A stretch of 64,000 nt of DNA from Pseudomonas sp. GOM6 (GTDB lineage: Bacteria; Pseudomonadota; Gammaproteobacteria; Pseudomonadales; Pseudomonadaceae), in contig NZ_JARPUS010000006.1 in NCBI RefSeq assembly GCF_029537485.1, forward strand, positions 186,001 through 250,000, in the 5' to 3' direction. The stretch's first letter is position 1; every line of letters starts with the position of its first letter. A program made the position numbers and the translations under genes. Below the pieces are notes generated by a model. That model did not search any database, was not told where the DNA came from, and saw only the letters and a list, made by a program, of their open reading frames with translations. Below are positions 59,557 to 64,000 of the stretch, piece after piece.

Positions 59557-61839
59557 TCAGAGCGACGCATATTTCTTGCGCAGGCGGGTACGGATCAGCT
59601 CCGCCAGGGTGTTCATCACGAAGGTGAAGGTCAGCAGCACCAGCGCGGAGAGGAACAGCACGCGGTAGTGGGTACTGCCCACTTCGGATTCCGGCATCTC
59701 CACCGCCACGTTGGCGGCCAGGGTACGCAGGCCCTGGAAGATGTTCATGTCCATGATCGGCGTGTTGCCGGTGGCCATCAGCACGATCATGGTTTCACCC
59801 ACCGCACGACCCATACCGATCATCAGCGCCGAGAAGATGCCCGGACTGGCGGTGAGGATCACCACGCGGGTCAGGGTCTGCCAGGGCGTAGCCCCCAGGG
59901 CCAGGGAGCCGAAAGTCAGGCTCTTCGGCACGCTGAACACGGCGTCTTCGGCGATCGAGTAGATGTTCGGGATCACCGCGAAACCCATGGCCAGGCCGAC
60001 CACCAGGGCGTTGCGCTGATCGAAGGTGATGCCTAGGTCATTGCTGATCCACAGACGCATGTCGCCGCCGAAGAACCAGTTCTCCAGGTGACCGCTCATG
60101 CCCAGGGCGCCGGCACCGATCAGCAGGATCACCGGGATCAGCAGGGCCGCTTCCCAGCCATCCGGGATCACCAGACGGATACGCTCCGGCAGGCGACTCC
60201 AGGCATAGGCAGCCAGCAGCACGCCGACCGGGGTGAGCAGCAGCAGGCTGAAGATGCCCGGCAGGTGACCCTCGACATAGGGCGCCAGGAACAGGCCGGC
60301 GAAGAAGCCAAGGATCACGGTCGGCAGCGCTTCCATCAGTTCGATCACCGGCTTGACCTTGCGGCGCATGGCCGGGGCCATGAAGTAGGCGGTGTAGATG
60401 GCCGCGCAGATGGCCAGCGGGGCGGCCAGCAGCATGGCGTAGAAGGCCGCCTTGAGGGTGCCGAAGGTCAGAGGCGCCAGGCTCATCTTGGGTTCGAAGT
60501 CGCTGTTGGCCGAGGTCGACTGCCAGACCTGCTTGGGCTCGTCGTAGCTCTCGTACCAGACCTTGCCCCACAGCGCGCTCCAGGAGATCTCCGGGTGCGG
60601 GTTATCGATGTAGTAGCGCTGCAGCTGGCCGTTGCTCTCCACCAGCACGCGGTTGGCACGCGGCGACAGGGCGGCGATGGCGGCGCCCTCGGCGACCGGC
60701 TCGACCAGCAGGGTGCGGTGCGCGGTGCTGTGGAAGATGCCCATGCGGCCCTCGGCATCCAGCGCCAGGAAGCCTTTGCGGCGCTCTTCCGGAAGAATCT
60801 GGGTGATCGCAGCGTCGCCCAGCTGGAAACCGCGGATATGGGTCAACGCGGCCTTGCCGTCGGCGTCACGCACCATGAACCACTGGCTGATACCACCCCG
60901 GCTGTCGCCGACCATCAGCGAGATGCCGCCCAGCAGCGGCGTGACGTTGCTCACCTCCGCCTCGCCACTGAGCAGCTTGTAGCGCCCGTTGAGGCTCTTG
61001 TTGCGCAGGTCGAAGACATCGGCAGTGGCCTTGCCGTTGATCACGAACAGCCACTGCTGGCGCGGGTCGATAATCATCGACTTGATCGGCTCGGCGATCT
61101 GCGGCAGCGCGATGCGCTCTTCGCTGAGGCTCACCTCACCGGTCATCAGGTTCTCTTCGCGACTGATGGTCAGCAACTGCAGCTCGGCGCCGACCGAGGC
61201 GCTGAGCATCAGGCTGTCACCGTTCTGGCTGATCGCCACGTGCTCAAGAGCACGCCCCTGGGGGTCGAGCGCAATGGCCGCCTCGCCGAAGGGGAAGTCC
61301 AGGGTCGGGGTGATGGTCTTGACGTTGTTCGGGTAACTGACCTTGTAGGCGTGCTCGAACACCAGGACCTGGCCGTTGGAAAGGCCCAGCACCACGCGGC
61401 GGCTGCCTGGCTGATCCTGCGCCACCGAGACGATCCGGCTGCCCTGCGGCAATGGCAGGGCAATGTTGTTCAGCTCGGCGCTGTCTTTCAGCGCAAAGAA
61501 CTGCACACGGCCAGCAGCGTCCAGGCGCATGGCCACCTTGTTCTGCTCTTCTACGGCCATCAGCAGGGCCGGCTCCTGTTGCGCCAACCAGGCGGGCTGC
61601 TGCGCTTCACGCGATTCCAGCTCGGCGCCGGCAAACATCGGCAGCACCACGTAGGCCAGGTAGAAGAAAATCAGGGTGATCGCGCCCAGCACGGCCAGGC
61701 CGCCAATGGACACGTACCAGCGCGCCATCTTGTCCTTGAGGGCGCGAATGCGGCGCTTGCGCTGCAAGGCTGGGGTGTCGAAGTCGATCCGGTGGTTGTT
61801 CGCGGAAGCGCTCATGCTGTTATGGGCCAGGTCGTTCAT
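59557..61839 (-). CDS. pstC: Phosphate ABC transporter permease PstC, long form
   Basis: The 760-residue protein has an N-terminal helix near 35-65 (YVSIGGLAVLGAITLIFFYL). A large extracytoplasmic region (about 70-450) follows, with beta-propeller-like repeats (SRRVVLGLSNGQVLVFEHAY, SLMVGDSRGGISQWFMVRDA). The C-terminal permease domain carries the EAA-type loop FGSLALGATPWQTLTRVVIL. The E. coli protein is about 320 residues, so the propeller-like part is an addition typical of Pseudomonas-type PstC. It pairs with the long PstA. A PHO box lies 67-84 bases upstream. Confidence 0.92.
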   Translation of the reverse strand: MNDLAHNSMSASANNHRIDFDTPALQRKRRIRALKDKMARWYVSIGGLAVLGAITLIFFYLAYVVLPMFAGAELESREAQQPAWLAQQEPALLMAVEEQNKVAMRLDAAGRVQFFALKDSAELNNIALPLPQGSRIVSVAQDQPGSRRVVLGLSNGQVLVFEHAYKVSYPNNVKTITPTLDFPFGEAAIALDPQGRALEHVAISQNGDSLMLSASVGAELQLLTISREENLMTGEVSLSEERIALPQIAEPIKSMIIDPRQQWLFVINGKATADVFDLRNKSLNGRYKLLSGEAEVSNVTPLLGGISLMVGDSRGGISQWFMVRDADGKAALTHIRGFQLGDAAITQILPEERRKGFLALDAEGRMGIFHSTAHRTLLVEPVAEGAAIAALSPRANRVLVESNGQLQRYYIDNPHPEISWSALWGKVWYESYDEPKQVWQSTSANSDFEPKMSLAPLTFGTLKAAFYAMLLAAPLAICAAIYTAYFMAPAMRRKVKPVIELMEALPTVILGFFAGLFLAPYVEGHLPGIFSLLLLTPVGVLLAAYAWSRLPERIRLVIPDGWEAALLIPVILLIGAGALGMSGHLENWFFGGDMRLWISNDLGITFDQRNALVVGLAMGFAVIPNIYSIAEDAVFSVPKSLTFGSLALGATPWQTLTRVVILTASPGIFSALMIGMGRAVGETMIVLMATGNTPIMDMNIFQGLRTLAANVAVEMPESEVGSTHYRVLFLSALVLLTFTFVMNTLAELIRTRLRKKYASL

Positions 61840-61905
61840 AAGGAGTTCTCGGGCGCTGCGGACACAGCCCGCTCAATGTGAGGTACGTCAATCTATCCGG
61901 CTTGT

Positions 61906-61923
61906 GTGACAGAAAGATTACAG
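61906..61923 (-). promoter_or_regulatory. PHO box upstream of pstC
   Basis: Read on the minus strand, CTGTAAT-CTTT-CTGTCAC has two 7-bp PhoB half-sites in 11-bp register. It lies in the pstS-pstC gap, upstream of pstC, so pstCAB-phoU probably has its own phosphate-starvation promoter in addition to read-through from pstS. Confidence 0.85.
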
Positions 61924-62014
61924 CCCAGTGACGCGACAACGCCCGCGACTCCAAGAGAGTAGCGGGCGCATCGAACAACGGGCCGGCACGAGGGCCAGCC
62001 CGCTGGCAGGCCTG

Positions 62015-62983
62015 TTACAGGCCCAGTTCCTTCATGGTCTTCTCAACCACTTTGGACGGCAGCGGGATGTAACCATCCTTGACCACCACTTCCTGGCCCT
62101 GCTTGGACAGCACGAGCTTGAGGAACTCGGCCTCCAGCGGCGACAGCGCCTTGTTCGGAGCCTTGTTCACGTAGACGTAGAAGAAGCGTGCCAGCGGGAA
62201 CTTGCCGGCCAGGGCATTGGCTTCGGAAGCCTCGAAGGCCTCACCGCCTTTCTTCGACAGCGGCACGGCGCGGACACTGGAGGTCTTGTAGCCGATGCCC
62301 GAGTAGCCGATGGCGTTCAGGGTGCTGGAGATCGACTGCACCACGGAGGCCGAGCCCGGCTGCTCGTTGACGTTGGCCTTGAAGTCGCCCTTACACAGCG
62401 CTTCTTCCTTGAAGTAGCCATAGGTGCCGGACACCGAGTTACGACCGAACAGCTGAATCGGCTTGGCTGCCCACTCGCCGGTCAGACCCAGGTCGCCCCA
62501 GGTGGTGATGTCCTTGGCGCCACCGCACAGGCGGGTGCTGGAGAAGATCGCGTCGACCTGGGCGATGTCCAGAGACTTGATCGGGTTGTCCTTGTGCACG
62601 AACACGGCCAGGGCGTCGATGGCCACCGGCACGGCGACCGGCTTGTAGCCGAACTTCTCTTCGAAGGCCTGCAGCTCGTTGTCCTTCATGGCACGCGACA
62701 TCGGGCCGAGGTTGGCAGTGCCTTCGGTCAGCGCGGGCGGCGCAGTGGAGGAGCCGGCAGCCTGAATCTGGATGTTCACGTTCGGGTACTGCTTCTTGTA
62801 TTCCTCGGCCCACAGCGTCATCAGGTTGGCCAGGGAATCGGAGCCGACGCTGGACAGGTTGCCCGATACACCGGAAGTCTTTTCATAGGTCGGCAGAGCC
62901 GGGTCGATAGCGGCAACAGCGCTGGCAGCGCTTACGCCAGCGGCGGCGAAGGTCAGGGCCGCCATCAAACGCTTGAGTTTCAT
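62015..62983 (-). CDS. pstS: Phosphate ABC transporter periplasmic binding protein PstS
   Basis: The 322-residue protein has a signal peptide ([20 protein letters not shown], then SAVAA). Phosphate-binding segments include [40 protein letters not shown], and [16 protein letters not shown]. It captures phosphate for PstCAB. Three PHO-box units lie 58-86 bases upstream. The sequence is the DING-unrelated, standard Pseudomonas-type PstS. Confidence 0.95.
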   Translation of the reverse strand: MKLKRLMAALTFAAAGVSAASAVAAIDPALPTYEKTSGVSGNLSSVGSDSLANLMTLWAEEYKKQYPNVNIQIQAAGSSTAPPALTEGTANLGPMSRAMKDNELQAFEEKFGYKPVAVPVAIDALAVFVHKDNPIKSLDIAQVDAIFSSTRLCGGAKDITTWGDLGLTGEWAAKPIQLFGRNSVSGTYGYFKEEALCKGDFKANVNEQPGSASVVQSISSTLNAIGYSGIGYKTSSVRAVPLSKKGGEAFEASEANALAGKFPLARFFYVYVNKAPNKALSPLEAEFLKLVLSKQGQEVVVKDGYIPLPSKVVEKTMKELGL

Positions 62984-63040
62984 GCCTTGCTCCTAGCAGG
63001 AAGGGGTTGGATGGAACGGGCCCAAGTATCGACAGGCCGC

Positions 63041-63069
63041 ATGAACACTCTATGAACGGATTGTTACAG
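63041..63069 (-). promoter_or_regulatory. Triple PHO-box array upstream of pstS
   Basis: On the minus strand, CTGTAAC-AATC-CGTTCAT-AGAG-TGTTCAT gives three 7-bp units at exactly 11-bp period (63063-63069, 63052-63058, 63041-63047). This is the spacing of PhoB-binding half-sites. Three units suggest strong induction of pstS under phosphate starvation. Confidence 0.88.
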
Positions 63070-63192
63070 TTCGATGAAGGCGCGAAATTGCCGCGCAAAA
63101 GCCAGACCGGGCGGTCGTGCTGCGCTGCGCCGCCCTATATACTGCGCGCCATGCGCCGCAACCAAACATAAGAACCGGGGGCCGTACCAGCC

Positions 63193-63597
63193 ATGATCGA
63201 ACTCGAACAGGATGATCCCATCCCGCAGGGCGACCTTGCCCTGCAGATCACCGCCCTACCGCGCGAAACCAATGGTTTCGGTGACATTTATGGCGGCTGG
63301 CTGGTGTCGCAGATGGATCTGGCCGGTACGGCGATGGCCAGCAAGGTGGCCGGCGGCCGCGTCGCTACCGTGGCCATCGACCGCATGGCCTTCCTGGTGC
63401 CCGTAGCCGTCGGCGCGCAGCTGTCCTTTTATACCCAGGCCCTGGAAATCGGTCGCAGCTCGATCCAGATGCTGGTCGAGGTGTGGAGCGACGACCCGCT
63501 GTCCAGTGAGTGGCGCAAGGTCACCGAGGCGGTCTTCGTCTTCGTCGCCATCGACGGCAGCGGCCGCACCCGTCCGGTTCCGCCCCGGCGCAGCTAG
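63193..63597 (+). CDS. Acyl-CoA thioesterase of the hotdog fold (YciA-like)
   Basis: The 134-residue protein has the hotdog acyl-CoA hydrolase pattern GDIYGGWLVSQMDLAGTAMA, where the GG and Asp in the helix form the active site, and VATVAIDRMAFLVPVAVG and SSIQMLVEVWSDD follow. It is the YciA-type class that hydrolyses medium to long acyl-CoA. Length fits. It is divergent from pstS, with a terminator directly after it. Confidence 0.9.
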   Translation: MIELEQDDPIPQGDLALQITALPRETNGFGDIYGGWLVSQMDLAGTAMASKVAGGRVATVAIDRMAFLVPVAVGAQLSFYTQALEIGRSSIQMLVEVWSDDPLSSEWRKVTEAVFVFVAIDGSGRTRPVPPRRS

Positions 63598-63616
63598 ACA
63601 GCACCGAAACAGACAG

Positions 63617-63640
63617 CGCCGACTCCGTGTCGGCGTTTTT
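63617..63640 (+). terminator. Intrinsic terminator after the thioesterase gene
   Basis: CGCCGAC/GTCGGCG with a 5-base loop is followed by TTTTT. Confidence 0.9.
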
Positions 63641-63667
63641 CATGGCGCTTGGCCTTTGCCCCGCGCT

Positions 63668-63683
63668 GCGGTCAAATGACCGC
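63668..63683. promoter_or_regulatory. Perfect palindrome upstream of the mutarotase gene
   Basis: GCGGTCAAATGACCGC has 7-bp arms about a 2-base centre. It lies 19 bases before the mutarotase start, so it could be an operator. It is weak evidence on its own. Confidence 0.35.
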
Positions 63684-63701
63684 ACGACACGGAGAAAGCC
63701 C

Positions 63702-64000
63702 ATGAGCCAAGCGCAAATCGAACGCCTAGACCTGGACCAACTGACCTGCTGGCGTGTGCACCTGGGCGATAGCGAGCTGCTGGTGGCCCAGCAAGGCGCG
63801 CAGATCATGCATTACCAGCACGGCGATCAACCTCCGATCATCTGGTGCAGCGAGCAGGCCAGCTATAACCGTGGCCAGTCTGTACGGGGCGGTATCCCGG
63901 TATGCTGGCCCTGGTTCGGCGACCTGCAGCGCAACCCGCAAGCGCTGCAACACCAGCATGCCGCCCCCACCAGCGCGCCGGCCCATGGCGGCGTGCGCGG
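63702..64000 (+). CDS. D-hexose-6-phosphate mutarotase, N-terminal part (runs off the window)
   Basis: The first 99 codons are present. The sequence includes LLVAQQGAQIMHYQHGDQPP, IIWCSEQASYNRGQSVRGGI, PVCWPWFGDL and APAHGGVR. This matches the galactose-mutarotase-like family of glucose-6-phosphate 1-epimerases (YeaD type), where RGGIPVCWPWFG and HGfaR are conserved and the latter His is catalytic. GGAGAAAG precedes the ATG. The gene continues beyond the window. Confidence 0.85.
   Translation, partial: MSQAQIERLDLDQLTCWRVHLGDSELLVAQQGAQIMHYQHGDQPPIIWCSEQASYNRGQSVRGGIPVCWPWFGDLQRNPQALQHQHAAPTSAPAHGGVR

Overview
The window is high-GC (roughly 62-66% by eye) chromosomal DNA of a Pseudomonas-like gammaproteobacterium. 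The evidence is gene content and order: gcdR/gcdHG, gabDT, an acetylpolyamine deacetylase beside a polyamine-type binding protein, and pstS-pstCAB-phoU next to a response regulator. Pseudomonas-type REP repeats (core GTGGGAGCGGCTTTAGCC) also occur. I cannot name the species. Function calls rest on reading the proteins, without database searches.

Layout. 0-17 kb is core metabolism and transport. It holds a truncated DUF4124 gene, the glutarate module gcdR <-> gcdH-gcdG with a perfect palindromic operator between the divergent genes, and a class I DAHP synthase behind an attenuator whose leader peptide carries the run YFYGYWF. A second aromatic-rich mini-ORF follows that terminator. Next come an MFS transporter, a DUF1302/DUF1329 envelope pair, a large MalT-like LuxR regulator, and a TAXI-TRAP transporter (binding protein plus fused permease).

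About 17.2-38.1 kb is an integrated genomic island. Its right end abuts tRNA-Arg(CCG), next to a P4-type tyrosine integrase. A 27-bp direct repeat (24/27 identical) sits near both ends. The integrase-proximal half, all on the minus strand, is an element backbone: integrase, unknown gene, two AlpA-like regulators, small ORF, CHC2 zinc-finger primase piece, DUF3987 protein, TubC_N-like protein and two small ORFs. The other half is cargo that looks like a defence island: type I restriction-modification (hsdM-hsdS-hsdR), a compact three-gene set (two-helix membrane protein, DUF2325-like protein, UvrD-like helicase with an inserted PD-(D/E)XK nuclease), a broken zinc-finger ORF, an Mrr-type endonuclease, an M78/ImmA-like metallopeptidase and a CxxC-rich protein. 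The three-gene set is my best candidate for an undescribed system.

38-56 kb returns to core: rubredoxin, NAD(P)H dehydrogenase and membrane desaturase with a divergent AraC regulator; gabD-gabT; an XRE regulator divergent from an AGCS amino-acid:cation symporter; asparaginase; glutaminase; a second AraC regulator; acetylpolyamine aminohydrolase plus periplasmic polyamine-binding protein; low-specificity threonine aldolase; and a DUF1127 protein. Much of this handles nitrogen-rich compounds (GABA, Asn, Gln, Ala-type amino acids, polyamines, Thr).

55-64 kb is the phosphate regulon on the minus strand: pstS, pstC, pstA, pstB, phoU and a response regulator, with PHO boxes (7-bp units at 11-bp period) before both pstS and pstC. 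It is followed by a hotdog thioesterase and a truncated hexose-6-phosphate mutarotase gene.
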